A stretch of 64,000 nucleotides of DNA from Terribacillus saccharophilus (GCF_002272745.1 NZ_NPBD01000005.1:1-64000), one strand, 5' to 3'; shown: positions 38,794 through 48,014, counted from the stretch's first letter. Notes: generated by a model from the letters alone, not told the origin. Program-made: numbers and translations.

Positions 38794-39126
38794 CTACTGT
38801 TCTTGACTTTCCATAATACTTTGTATCTCCTCTTCGCAAAAGGCAATATAGTGTTGAAGGCTATCTAGCTGTTTCTGGGCTTGTTCCAGTTCCAATACAT
38901 ATTGAGATAAGGGCTTTACATTCTGTCTACCATGGTTGCCTGCTAAGTACTCTGATGTGATGTTTTGGATACTCAATGGTATACCTCTGTGGACTGCAAA
39001 GAAGAGAAAAGACCTTAATTCCATTGTTCTTCTTAAAGACAATCTACCTTTTGTTATATTCTCTTCCAGCAATTTGATAGTTTCTGCTTTGATCTTATCT
39101 GCATCTATCACTTCATCTACTACCAT
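38794..39126 (-). CDS. Hypothetical helical protein, 110 aa
   Basis: Not recognised. Predominantly helical, with a coiled-coil-like C-terminus (LELEQAQKQLDSLQHYIAFCEEEIQSIMESQEQ read in heptads). No signal peptide or membrane segment. ATG at 39126 with GGGGTGA upstream and a good terminator, which support a real gene. Single-gene unit in the island. Confidence 0.6.
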   Translation of the reverse strand: MVVDEVIDADKIKAETIKLLEENITKGRLSLRRTMELRSFLFFAVHRGIPLSIQNITSEYLAGNHGRQNVKPLSQYVLELEQAQKQLDSLQHYIAFCEEEIQSIMESQEQ

Positions 39127-39342
39127 AGTTTCACCCCTTAACCAATGGATATATCTAGGATATCATAGGTATAAAGGTTAGTGTCTAAAGTATTGTAAAT
39201 TTCTTGGTCGGTTTCAATTAAAACATGACTCATTAACTCACAATAAAATCAATATTTTATTAAATATTAAAAACGAGACAGCGAGTTTATTTGCTCACTG
39301 CCTTAACAAAAACAAATATCCCTCAAATGTTTTACATTACTA

Positions 39343-41073
39343 TCATTGTGGAGAAAGTGCTTCATTTTCTTTCTTTGCATCTTCTCTTCTCTTTTCTTCT
39401 CTTTCTTCAAGTGTTTTACGGTCTATAAGCTCAGTAAATAATTCATTATATTCTTCTATACTCTTTATTCTGCGAAATCCAGCAGATAATGTAGGCTCTT
39501 CATCTCGTTTTATTATTTGATCAAACAACATCTCTATTAAACCTCTGGCGCTATGGAATTCATTATTCGAAGGATCATGTATTACTTCAAAGATTGTTTG
39601 TGTTTTGTTTGAGTTTAATACATCTCCAAGACCAATTGCACTTTCAAAGTGTGATACAGAGCAAAAGATCCTAACATTTCTGAGTTCATTAAGTTTGAAA
39701 ATCTCTTTACAGTTCGTTAATTGGGCTTTTAAAGTGGCAGATGAGTGCTTTGCATGATTGTCTACATCATGCAGAATATCATAATTAGAATTGAATTGGT
39801 TCAAGATTTTCATCAATGTTCTAATAGTTGCTTTACCCCTAGCTCGAATAATGTGTAAATTAATGTTTTTCTGTTTTGCAAAATGTTTAAAAGCGATATA
39901 TTCCGTATCACCTTCAACTATTAGTATTCTATCAGCAAAGAAAAACTCATTAACGTATGAGTCAACATAGTTCAAAATCTTTATGTTTTTAATATCAGAC
40001 TCGTCAAACTGATCGCTAAGAGACTTATATAACTGTATCGCTGATTTTTCTCCAACTCGAAAAACCTGAATTGAAGTATGTCTCTCAGACAGATCTATAA
40101 GTATTGGAGAATGGGTGGATATCATGAGGGGCATTTTTTCACCAATTTTATAGAGAGAACGACTTAATGCTCTAACCGCTTCAGGGTGTAGGAAAGCTTC
40201 AGGCTCATCAATCAGCAACAATTTATTATCATTTTCACCCATTAGTTTTTTTTCAATCATGTTTTGAATGAGGTATATTAAACTCATTCTTTGCAAGCCA
40301 GTACCCTGGTTTGTTAATGGCATTTCAGTTTGCTTCAAACTATCGATGTGGACACTTGAATTAGTAGACTTTAAAATGTCAGCAGAAGAGAATCCAGTAC
40401 TTTCTCCACCTAGTACTTTAAGAGATAGATGGTCATTAGAAAATAGAACTCTCAAGTTATCGGAAACTGCACCACTCACTTCTTGAAGAAGTTCATCCGT
40501 TTTTACTTTAATCTTTCTTAAAAATTCCGGATAGGAATTTCTAATTTGTGAGTACTCTTCTGCTAGCAGATAAGTCTCCTTATCTTCCACAGGATCACCA
40601 TCAAAATCTTCTAGCTTTTTCAAATCACTCTTGATTATTTCAGTGTAGATATTTTGAATCAAAGAGTTAATATCATCAGGCAACATAGAAGGGGTAATGT
40701 AAAATGGTTTGTTACTTAATATTTCATCTAGTGTATCCTTTAATTCATGATTGTTTTTGATTTCTTTACCCTTTTCATCGTGGAAAGTAGGAGCAGCTTC
40801 CGCTTTATATTTTTTCACAATAGTAACTATTTCTTCCTCAAACTCAAATATAGCTTTGAGTACTATAGTGTTATTCTTTTGTGAGAAACAATCGTTTGGG
40901 ATTGTTTTTGTTCTCGATTCTTTTTGAAAGAAACAGTTAATCGCTTCTAGTATCGTAGATTTTCCCGTATTGTTTCTCCCAGTTAAAATGGCGATTGAAT
41001 CTTTTGAAAAATCGATGTTAAAAGTATCCTTAAATACCTTATAATTTGTAACACTAAATTTAATCAATCTCAT
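39343..41073 (-). CDS. OLD-family AAA ATPase with TOPRIM nuclease domain
   Basis: 576 residues, class 1 OLD layout. The ABC-type ATPase has Walker A GRNNTGKSTILEAINCFF near residue 33, a signature-like NQGTGLQRMSL near 253 and Walker B LLLIDEPEAFLHPEA near 285 with the H-loop STHSP near 325. The C-terminal TOPRIM follows: LIVEGDTEYIAFKHF near 385 and LHDVDNHA near 433. OLD proteins are nucleases, some known from phage P2 interference and from Gabija (GajA), but no UvrD-like GajB partner is present here. ATG with GGGGG upstream. Confidence 0.88.
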   Translation of the reverse strand: MRLIKFSVTNYKVFKDTFNIDFSKDSIAILTGRNNTGKSTILEAINCFFQKESRTKTIPNDCFSQKNNTIVLKAIFEFEEEIVTIVKKYKAEAAPTFHDEKGKEIKNNHELKDTLDEILSNKPFYITPSMLPDDINSLIQNIYTEIIKSDLKKLEDFDGDPVEDKETYLLAEEYSQIRNSYPEFLRKIKVKTDELLQEVSGAVSDNLRVLFSNDHLSLKVLGGESTGFSSADILKSTNSSVHIDSLKQTEMPLTNQGTGLQRMSLIYLIQNMIEKKLMGENDNKLLLIDEPEAFLHPEAVRALSRSLYKIGEKMPLMISTHSPILIDLSERHTSIQVFRVGEKSAIQLYKSLSDQFDESDIKNIKILNYVDSYVNEFFFADRILIVEGDTEYIAFKHFAKQKNINLHIIRARGKATIRTLMKILNQFNSNYDILHDVDNHAKHSSATLKAQLTNCKEIFKLNELRNVRIFCSVSHFESAIGLGDVLNSNKTQTIFEVIHDPSNNEFHSARGLIEMLFDQIIKRDEEPTLSAGFRRIKSIEEYNELFTELIDRKTLEEREEKRREDAKKENEALSPQ

Positions 41074-41321
41074 TAAACTACCCCCTTCTTCTTTAGTTAG
41101 ATTTTACCATATTTAAACTAGTTTCAGTTCTAGTTGTCTCATAATCATGTAAATACTTACAAAAAAAGTATAATCATGAATGGTGGTTGACTCTTACTTA
41201 TGTTTAATATTCCAATCTTTTCGAATCGAAATCTCTATGACGTGTGGTCTGGGGAGCTTATGTCATAGTCCGGCTATAGAGCCATTGATTATGTGGCAAT
41301 CACCCCCCATCCTACTTAAAG

Positions 41322-41347
41322 CAAAAAGAGACACTTCACAGTGTCTC
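41322..41347 (-). terminator. Terminator of the resolvase gene
   Basis: GAGACAC / GTGTCTC (41328-41347) followed by CTTTTTGC on the minus strand; the right arm overlaps the end of the coding sequence. Confidence 0.75.
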
Positions 41348-41908
41348 AAATTGCTTTGCTTCTAATTCATCTTTTCTGTTAATTAATGTCCGCTTCTTTA
41401 TACCAGTCATTGCTTCAACTTCTTTGTATGTATGAGTTTTAAGCAATTCGATAGCATGTATTATTTGTTGCTTTGTGTGCTTTCTTGGTCTACCCTCTTT
41501 AAAATCGGGTCGTTGCTTAGCGATCGCTTTACCTTCCTGAGTACGTTCAACGATCATATCACGTTCAAACTCTGCGAATGAACTAAGTATATTGAAAATT
41601 AATCTACCCGTTGGAGTGTTCTCCACTAGCCCTATATTGAGGATATGGACTTTCACACCTCTTTCAAATAGCGTCTTTACTGTTTGAATTCCTTCAACAG
41701 CTGACCTAGCAAATCTATCTAGTTTTGTCACGACTAATGTATCACCTTCTTGTAATACATTTAGTACCTTGTTAAACTCTGGTCTATCTGTTTTAGTACC
41801 CGTGAACTTCTCCTTGTAAATAGACTCGCATCCTTCCGCTTGTAAATGTTGGACTTGAATCTTTAAATCTTGAGTTAAAGTCGAGACCCTTGCGTATCCA
41901 TATTTCAT
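41336..41908 (-). CDS. Serine recombinase of the resolvase/invertase family
   Basis: 190 residues. Catalytic serine in [13 protein letters not shown] near residue 9, conserved arginines in [16 protein letters not shown] near 64, and [15 protein letters not shown] leading to the E helix. A short C-terminal helix-turn-helix ([19 protein letters not shown]) binds DNA. ATG at 41908 with GAGAGGAA upstream. Relatives resolve co-integrates of transposons or plasmids or invert DNA. Here it may keep the element stable; no inversion sites were seen. Confidence 0.9.
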   Translation of the reverse strand: MKYGYARVSTLTQDLKIQVQHLQAEGCESIYKEKFTGTKTDRPEFNKVLNVLQEGDTLVVTKLDRFARSAVEGIQTVKTLFERGVKVHILNIGLVENTPTGRLIFNILSSFAEFERDMIVERTQEGKAIAKQRPDFKEGRPRKHTKQQIIHAIELLKTHTYKEVEAMTGIKKRTLINRKDELEAKQFETL

Positions 41909-42097
41909 TGTTATTTCCTCTCTGATGTCCGTCACTTATTACACTAAGTTAATGCACCATTTCAACCCTATTGTAGCAAGGTCTCTTAAATGGTGCAATA
42001 ACTTTCAAGTTTTTGCACCATTTAACATAAAGAGGATTATCAAGTAATGTTAAAAAGGATATAATTCAGAATAGTACGATGTGCAGTGGAGGATAAA

Positions 42098-43282
42098 ATG
42101 GATAGAAATACCCTTTATAATGAGTACGTAATAAACCAGAAACCTATTAGAGACATTATCCGGGAATATGGGATAAGTACTGGTACACTCTATTATCTAC
42201 TTGATAAGCACGACATTCAAAGGCGGTCTAAGAAAGTACACAAGCCATATAAAGATAGGGATTGGTTAATAAGCGAATACGTAGAAAAAGATAAAACAAC
42301 AAAAAAGATAGCTGCAGAATGCAATGTCAGCATATCTCTTATTGCTTCTTATCTAAATGCTTTTGATATACCGAGAAAGTACAATAAGCCTGCCATTTAT
42401 AAAGACAAAGATTGGTTATACGATCAAAAGGTGAAGCAAAATCAATCATGGCAAGAAATTGCTGATGGATTAAACGTGGATAGAAAGATACTAGAGTATT
42501 ATGCAAAGAAATTCAATATTAAACACACCGTGAAGCGGGAACGCAGAAACAAAGAAAGGGTTTATATTGATATTACTTGTTACCTATGTGGTGCTAAGAG
42601 TCAGAAAACAGAGAAGTATATTAAAAGAAGAGCGAAAGAAGGTAAAGATTTTTTCTTCTGTTCACGGGAATGTGCTAATAGGTATCATTCTAATCAGATG
42701 CAAGGTAATAACAACCCAAATTTCGAAGGTAAATTCCATGGTAGTTGGGATCACCCATCCTTTTCTCCAGACGAACGGAGGAATCGAACCTTAAAACAGT
42801 TTGAAAAGTGGAAAGAAAACGGTTATTTTGAAGAACTTCTAGAAAAAATGCAAGAAGGACATAAAAAGTACTTCAGTACTCCAGAAGGAATACAGAAAAG
42901 AAAAGAAAATGGAATCAAGGCGATTTTGCTCCAAAAAGAAGCCGGCTTCAAATCGAGCCTAGAAGACGGGATAGCTAAGCTTCTTGATAAACTTGGGTTA
43001 AAATATGAAGAACAAAAAGAAATGTATTTTTGGGTAGTAGACTTTTATTTACCAGATTACAATCTCGTAATTGAAGCTAATGGTGATTATTGGCATGCTA
43101 ATCCCAAGGAATTCAATAATGGAAATATGACAAAGGATCAGAAACAACGGAGGTTACGGGATGCAAAGCTTAAAGCCTATATTCAAGGTGCTAAAAAACA
43201 CAACTTCCTTGTAATATGGGAGAATGACTTCCACAAGAATGTAAACAAAGTAATTGATGATATTAGAAAGGTTACTTTATAG
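42098..43282 (+). CDS. Nuclease with repeated helix-turn-helix units, zinc motif and VSR-like PD-(D/E)XK domain
   Basis: 394 residues in three parts. Residues 1-150 hold three similar helix-turn-helix-like units, each starting with (K)DRDWL or (K)DKDWL and ending K-x-D-I (LYNEYVINQKPIRDIIREYGIS; LISEYVEKDKTTKKIAAECNVS; LYDQKVKQNQSWQEIADGLNVD). A zinc motif follows (CYLCG...CSRECANRYH, about 165-205). The C-terminal 110 residues are a VSR/DUF559 nuclease: FKSSLEDGIAKLLDKLGLKYEEQ, then VVDFYLPDYNLVIEANGDYWH. ATG 42098 with GGAGG upstream. The only plus-strand gene of the island. Confidence 0.78.
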   Translation: MDRNTLYNEYVINQKPIRDIIREYGISTGTLYYLLDKHDIQRRSKKVHKPYKDRDWLISEYVEKDKTTKKIAAECNVSISLIASYLNAFDIPRKYNKPAIYKDKDWLYDQKVKQNQSWQEIADGLNVDRKILEYYAKKFNIKHTVKRERRNKERVYIDITCYLCGAKSQKTEKYIKRRAKEGKDFFFCSRECANRYHSNQMQGNNNPNFEGKFHGSWDHPSFSPDERRNRTLKQFEKWKENGYFEELLEKMQEGHKKYFSTPEGIQKRKENGIKAILLQKEAGFKSSLEDGIAKLLDKLGLKYEEQKEMYFWVVDFYLPDYNLVIEANGDYWHANPKEFNNGNMTKDQKQRRLRDAKLKAYIQGAKKHNFLVIWENDFHKNVNKVIDDIRKVTL

Positions 43283-43307
43283 GAAAATGTTCTTAATAAT
43301 ATGAAAA

Positions 43308-43327
43308 GAGTCTCAATAAGAGACTCT
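43308..43327 (-). terminator. Terminator between the convergent nuclease and 43365 genes
   Basis: AGAGTCT / AGACTCT with a 6-base loop; on the minus strand CTTTTCAT follows. It probably stops both converging transcripts. Confidence 0.55.
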
Positions 43328-43364
43328 CCCATAATAATTATTCATACACTGGCTAGTTAAAAAG

Positions 43365-44552
43365 TCAATGAGTGAAGTTCTGTATTACCTCTGGGATTTC
43401 TAATACAGTATCTTTAATGTTAATTACATTAGGTGTAGTTAGCATCTTCTCGTGATATAACGTTTTTGGTCTAAGGCAGCTATTGCATTTAAAGTAAAAT
43501 AAGAACCATTTCCATATTGGAGCATACTGCTTCATAACCTTCAAGTGTTTGATTCTATTCGTATCTGAAGAGTTAGTGGTATTCTTTTCTCTTTTCTTTG
43601 CCAGCAGAAGTGAATGTTTATTTTGTAAATCCTTGTAAACCTGTGTCGTGTTAAAAGCTTCTTCGTCAGTTAAGCTATATGTGAACCCAAGCTGTCCCTG
43701 CTCCTGCAATCTTTCAAGATGTTCGAACATCCCGCTATTTTGATTTTTTATCTTGCAATAGTGAGCAACATAGTAGTATCTCAAGTTCAATTCTTGATCC
43801 AATTCTTCGCCAAAACGCTTATTAAAAGCCTTTACTTCTTTCATGTTGGATTTGAATAAGTCTTTTGCTTCTAATCCAAAGAAGCTAAGGAGAGTTCGTC
43901 TTATTTCCTCTATGGAACTAATCTCTAGCCTTGATAATTTTCTGTGTGTATTCTTGGTTGTACAGCCCCATGTCTCTGTCTTGTAATCGATCACTTGATT
44001 TTTAGACAACTTTTTGAAGACAGAAACAATATTTGATTTAACATGTTTAAGGAAAACATGTAAAAACTCTTCAAGCATATCAATATCCGACTTATCTTTA
44101 TTGTAGTCCCTATTTATCTTACCAAAATGCTCATGCAGCATATCCAGGTGAATACTTCTGTCTCTGTATAAAGCACCTGTAAGACTGATATCCACTATAT
44201 CTAATTCTCTAATCCACTTAGTTGCACTCATGGGTTTCACATTACTATTGTGCTGTATTAGATAGTTAACTACTAGCGATTTCAATTCGAACTCTCCAAC
44301 AAGCTGTCCCTTTCCATTATTAACACGATTATCAACTCTCTTAAGCTTTGTCGGACGCTTTCCACTGCATTCGATAACTCTCTTTGAGCCTCTTCCAGCT
44401 AATACCAGTACAGATTCCCACTCAGTCTCAGCAGATTTAGTAAGAAGTTGAAATTCCTTTCCAGAAAGGTTGCCATTCTTTTTGAATGATCTTTTTTGTG
44501 CTTCACTACCATACTTTTTAACTAACTGTGCTAGCGTGTATATCTTTGACAA
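43365..44552 (-). CDS. Hypothetical protein of the island, 395 aa
   Basis: Not recognised. A basic, mostly helical protein with no signal peptide or membrane segment. The N-terminus (YTLAQLVKKYGSEAQKRSFKKNGNLSGKEFQLLTK) looks like a DNA-binding start and the middle has several Lys-rich helices. A C-terminal pair of cysteines (CNSC near 362) might bind metal. No HUH, GIY-YIG or PD-(D/E)XK motif is visible, so a replication or recombination role is only a guess. Start TTG with AGGGAAT upstream. Confidence 0.6.
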   Translation of the reverse strand: MSKIYTLAQLVKKYGSEAQKRSFKKNGNLSGKEFQLLTKSAETEWESVLVLAGRGSKRVIECSGKRPTKLKRVDNRVNNGKGQLVGEFELKSLVVNYLIQHNSNVKPMSATKWIRELDIVDISLTGALYRDRSIHLDMLHEHFGKINRDYNKDKSDIDMLEEFLHVFLKHVKSNIVSVFKKLSKNQVIDYKTETWGCTTKNTHRKLSRLEISSIEEIRRTLLSFFGLEAKDLFKSNMKEVKAFNKRFGEELDQELNLRYYYVAHYCKIKNQNSGMFEHLERLQEQGQLGFTYSLTDEEAFNTTQVYKDLQNKHSLLLAKKREKNTTNSSDTNRIKHLKVMKQYAPIWKWFLFYFKCNSCLRPKTLYHEKMLTTPNVINIKDTVLEIPEVIQNFTH

Positions 44553-45290
44553 ATCAATTCCCTTTTCTTATGGCTAAGTTTTTGCTGTAGTAGCAGCCAT
44601 ATCAATCAACTCCTTCATAAATTCATTCTAAAAAATGATGCTTTGGTGCAGAAATACAATCAACCTTTTACTGATGATTGTCCCTTTTTGAACTGTACCG
44701 TATCGACCTATAAACCTAGAGAACTTATTACCCCAATTAGGTACAGTTTTCTATCTCTGATTTATGAGGTTTTAATTAATGATTCATACAGTCTCTTGTT
44801 AAAAAAGTTCGACTTCATCTCCGCCTTGTAAAAGGTCAAAATCATTCGCTTCGCTCATAAAAGCATGGGTCAGTCGCAAAGCTCCTTCGTTCCCTTCGGT
44901 CACTCGCTACCTAAAGGTAGCGACCCTATGCAATTCTCCTTATCTTGCATTCCTTATACACGGTCAACTTTTGTGGTGTTCCCTATTCCTTTAGTATTCG
45001 TATATATGGTATAGCATTTTAGGCACTCGTGAGAAACTCTAGTGAATAATATGTACACGTCTCGAAGTACATCTACAAATACTTGTCCTTTCAGTACTTT
45101 TCATGACTTAAAAGCAGCACATATCCTTCTCGTATCGGAATTTTGATACCTTATTTGTGTGATTATAGGAGGGTATAAACTCTTTCGTGTTTAGTTACAA
45201 TTCAATTCCTGTCCAATTGGAATTAGTTTTTTACTCTTACACTAATTTTAGCATATTTCAATATTGAATACCTGCAAAGCTTAGATTATG
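44553..45290. other. 740 bp non-coding stretch of the island with hairpins
   Basis: No convincing gene. AACTGTACC (44691-44699) and GGTACAGTT (44740-44748) form a long-looped inverted repeat. A GC-richer patch at about 44860-44935 contains the stem CGCTACC-TAAA-GGTAGCG, followed by CTCCTTATCTTGCATT, which resembles the nick region of pC194/pUB110-type rolling-circle origins. The remainder is AT-rich. Confidence 0.45.
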
Positions 45291-45869
45291 TTAGCGTCTT
45301 AACTTATTATGTCTTTTTCTGGCTAAACAAGGAAAGCAAGTACAATTTCTTTTACTAGTACATGTAATCACCTTGCTGTGTAGTGCCTCAACTTCTCCAT
45401 ACTTTATAAACCTTCCATGATCATCCCATTCCCTTTGAATCCGTATGAAATCAAATGAAGTTGTTAAAAATTCAAGGACTGAACCAGTTATTTTTAAATT
45501 ATATCGTTCATTTGCAACATATTTCACTTCTTCTTCCGACCATTTCCAATTAAAATATCTCCAATGAGTAAGCAGTCCTTGGGGAACATTCCTTGGTGGA
45601 CGAAGATACCATATCAAGAGATACTCCAGCACAAGAAGGTGCTTGTGACTAATTTCTCTGTTTGGAATTAGTACATCCATGGAATGAACATCAGGAGTCA
45701 GTTTTTGACCTTCATATGTTATATGGGCTTGTAGCCTCCCCTTCCAATTATCTTTGCAAGATCCAGTGTATTCCTGATAACTATCTCCATTTAAAATGTA
45801 AATCCCCGATATACCTTTTAAAGATGTAACGTTAAATCCTGCTGAATGAGTATAAGGTATTCTTGGCAA
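45291..45869 (-). CDS. GIY-YIG nuclease-family protein
   Basis: 192 residues. The GIY-YIG core is at about 18-100: GISGIYILNG, then YTGSCKDNWKGRLQAH (the YIG-equivalent and catalytic Arg), and VLEYLLIWYLRPPRN with the metal-binding Glu and the Asn. The C-terminal part has cysteine pairs (CTSKRNCTCFPC near 175) that may bind zinc. The start is TTG with AAGGAGC upstream. It follows the HNH gene in the same direction with a 61 bp gap. Homing, restriction and repair roles are all possible. Confidence 0.75.
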   Translation of the reverse strand: MPRIPYTHSAGFNVTSLKGISGIYILNGDSYQEYTGSCKDNWKGRLQAHITYEGQKLTPDVHSMDVLIPNREISHKHLLVLEYLLIWYLRPPRNVPQGLLTHWRYFNWKWSEEEVKYVANERYNLKITGSVLEFLTTSFDFIRIQREWDDHGRFIKYGEVEALHSKVITCTSKRNCTCFPCLARKRHNKLRR

Positions 45870-45930
45870 TATAAACTCAGCTCCTTTTCAAAATTACATA
45901 CTAGCTCTTAGCAACCATTAACTAAAATCA

Positions 45931-46479
45931 CTATTCATTTATACTCTGGTTTCGACTTATGAGAAATTCCTTTAAGGAAAGATTACCTTTCTCATTATTA
46001 CAACTTTCGCAAGCACAGACACAATTGCTAAAGGTAGTTAAACCACCTTTTGAAACAGGCTTAACATGATCAATAGTGTTTCCACGATTACCACAGTATC
46101 TACAAACATATCTATCTCTCAATAGAATCTCTGATTTAAATGTGTCCTTGTCATAGATTAAATGTATTAAGCGTTTATTAACAACTCCAGCAACTTTGTC
46201 TTGAACTAAAACAACTGCATCTTGATAAGTAGTTAAATAATACTTGTAGGGGGATGAGTATCCTCTTAAACGAACATAGATGCTAGAGCGCTGCAACTTA
46301 GTGATGTCGAAACTAATTTTGTCCCTGATCTTCTCTAAATGTTTACATAAATGGCAATATGATTTTCTTCTCCACTTATCCCGTCCGTTAGAAACAAACT
46401 TTGTATAGTACTTCAGCTTACCGCATATAGAACAGTGCTTAAAGATTCGACTGTATGCTCCTCGATTTGTGATTTCCAA
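45931..46479 (-). CDS. HNH endonuclease
   Basis: 182 residues. Two zinc-binding pairs near the N-terminus (CSICGKLKYYTKF; CHLC) precede a spacer domain and the HNH nuclease at about 120-170: RDRYVCRYCGNRGNTIDHVKPVSKGGLTTFSNCVCACESCN, with catalytic DH and the closing N. The start is TTG, eight bases after GGAGG; an overlapping ATG is out of frame. Similar HNH proteins are common cargo of phages and islands. Upstream of the GIY-YIG gene. Confidence 0.8.
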   Translation of the reverse strand: MEITNRGAYSRIFKHCSICGKLKYYTKFVSNGRDKWRRKSYCHLCKHLEKIRDKISFDITKLQRSSIYVRLRGYSSPYKYYLTTYQDAVVLVQDKVAGVVNKRLIHLIYDKDTFKSEILLRDRYVCRYCGNRGNTIDHVKPVSKGGLTTFSNCVCACESCNNEKGNLSLKEFLISRNQSINE

Positions 46480-46903
46480 ATCATTGTTCCTCCTTTCATT
46501 TATTCTTTTAGATTATTACTGCGCAATTATACAAGGAATCTCTATAAATGGCAAATAATGTAAAAAACAAAAGTATTGCAAGTTGTAATAAAGCGTATTA
46601 ATCCTAGAGAGGATTGTTTCTCTCATTTAAAGTTACAAGAACTTGCATTGTCCATAGTCGTTGTTAAAACAATACAAAAAAGGAGTTGAATCCACACGTT
46701 CCAACTCGTTAGTAGACACACTTATCCTGTTCCATAGGTATGAAAGTACACCCAACCCTACGATTAATCATAGGTTACAGAAACATTTAGCGTGCCTCCT
46801 AAAGAGGCGAAAACATGTAGACACAACTCCTTTTAGGTTTACTAGTTTGGTTGGTTTCAGAAATTGTAGCATGAAACGACTAGGAAAACATCAGGAATAA
46901 GTT
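46480..46903. other. Spacer between the HNH gene and the integrase, no gene
   Basis: About 420 bases. I see no reading frame with a ribosome binding site and no clear terminator or RNA element. It should hold the HNH promoter. Confidence 0.5.
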
Positions 46904-47920
46904 TCACAAGTACGAGCGAAGATTACTTGCAACCTCATCAACATCTAAGTATAGATACTGGGTAGTAACCGATATATCACTATGTCCCAATGCTTTTGAG
47001 ATTACTGCTACATTAGCGCCTTTGTCTAACAAAGTCTTCGCAAACCCTCTCCTCAAAGCATGAGGATTAATATTTCTCAAGCCGTACATCTTAGCGTACT
47101 TGTTAAGCCGCTTCTGAATGTTATTATGTGTTGAGGAGGATGAAATAGGGTCACCATATTTTGTGATAAACAATAAGCTATTGCTCTTGCGGTAACCTTT
47201 TCTAATGATAGTATTTTGCTGGATTAATACCTGTAACAAACGTTTTAACAAGTCATCAAAAGGCAGCTTTATCTGCTGATGATTCTTCATTATACTTCCA
47301 TCTAAGTTCAGTACACTACTATTGAGATCAATATGCCTTTCTTCAAGTTGAGATAAAGTATTTATCCTCACCCCGGTCTTAAACATTACTAATACTGCTA
47401 CTGCATCTCTTAGCTGAACGAAATTGCTCAGATCTAATAGAGAGAGCAAAACGTTAACATCATGTTCTGTAGCGCCTTCCTTTACCTTCTGGTCAACTTT
47501 GATATTTATGGTCTTCCAAAACTTTTGTTCAATCCAGCGATTATCAAAACAGCGGGAAAGAAAAGCCTTTAAGCATTTCAATCTTATTAATTTGGTTTGA
47601 TTGCTGACATTCATACTGTCCAACCACTTGTAAATAGTCTCGGCAGTTATATCCTCTATGTATTGTGTACGTGTTACATTTTGAAAATGCTCTACATGTC
47701 GAACGTAATCATCTATAGTACGACTTCTATTACCGCTCACCTTCATTTGCCTTGTTACTGTGGCTAGAGCCTTACAGATGAGTATTGATTCCGTTATATG
47801 TTCAGCATAATGACTTACGTTACCTTTTGTATTAGGTGGTGCTGAGTTAGAACTCGGCTTCTGCTCTAGCAATCCTCTTACATCAATTTCCACATCAAAC
47901 AAACCTTTTCTTTTGGTCAT
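46904..47920 (-). CDS. int: Tyrosine recombinase, island integrase
   Basis: 338 residues. An N-terminal SAM-like core-binding domain (about 65-150) precedes the catalytic domain: Arg I in FKTGVRINTLSQLE near 195, the HxxR box NPHALRRGFAKTLL near 288, LGHSDISVTTQYLYLD with H and nucleophile Tyr near 325. All catalytic residues are present, so it should be active. ATG with AGGAGG upstream. It lies 130 bp from the tRNA-Arg gene, which is its target. No excisionase gene was recognised. Confidence 0.93.
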   Translation of the reverse strand: MTKRKGLFDVEIDVRGLLEQKPSSNSAPPNTKGNVSHYAEHITESILICKALATVTRQMKVSGNRSRTIDDYVRHVEHFQNVTRTQYIEDITAETIYKWLDSMNVSNQTKLIRLKCLKAFLSRCFDNRWIEQKFWKTINIKVDQKVKEGATEHDVNVLLSLLDLSNFVQLRDAVAVLVMFKTGVRINTLSQLEERHIDLNSSVLNLDGSIMKNHQQIKLPFDDLLKRLLQVLIQQNTIIRKGYRKSNSLLFITKYGDPISSSSTHNNIQKRLNKYAKMYGLRNINPHALRRGFAKTLLDKGANVAVISKALGHSDISVTTQYLYLDVDEVASNLRSYL

Positions 47921-47930
47921 ACAAAAAAAC

Positions 47931-48014
47931 CTCCTATATCGTTAGTAAGTCGATATACGGTGTAATTTCTTACGTGACCGTTATACTGACCGTTTCACTA
48001 AACGATATAAGAGG
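47931..48014. repeat. Imperfect inverted repeat between integrase and attachment site
   Basis: CCTCCTATATCGTT (47932-47945 region) and AACGATATAAGAGG (about 48001-48014) are imperfect inverse complements around a 55 bp loop containing the arm-like motif at 47974. They are likely part of the integrase binding architecture or int autoregulation. Confidence 0.5.
47974..47989. promoter_or_regulatory. Right-end 16 bp motif, probable integrase arm site
   Basis: GTGACCGTTATACTGA, the partner of 36314-36329 in opposite orientation with one mismatch. It lies 54 bp from the 73 bp repeat. Confidence 0.45.

Noticed and set aside
44643..44831. Small plus-strand reading frame of 62 codons in the island gap
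   Set aside because: No ribosome binding site and it crosses the inverted repeat at 44691-44748; composition is like non-coding sequence.
46661..46900. 79-codon plus-strand frame upstream of the integrase end
   Set aside because: No ribosome site and no recognisable protein pattern; antisense to spacer only.
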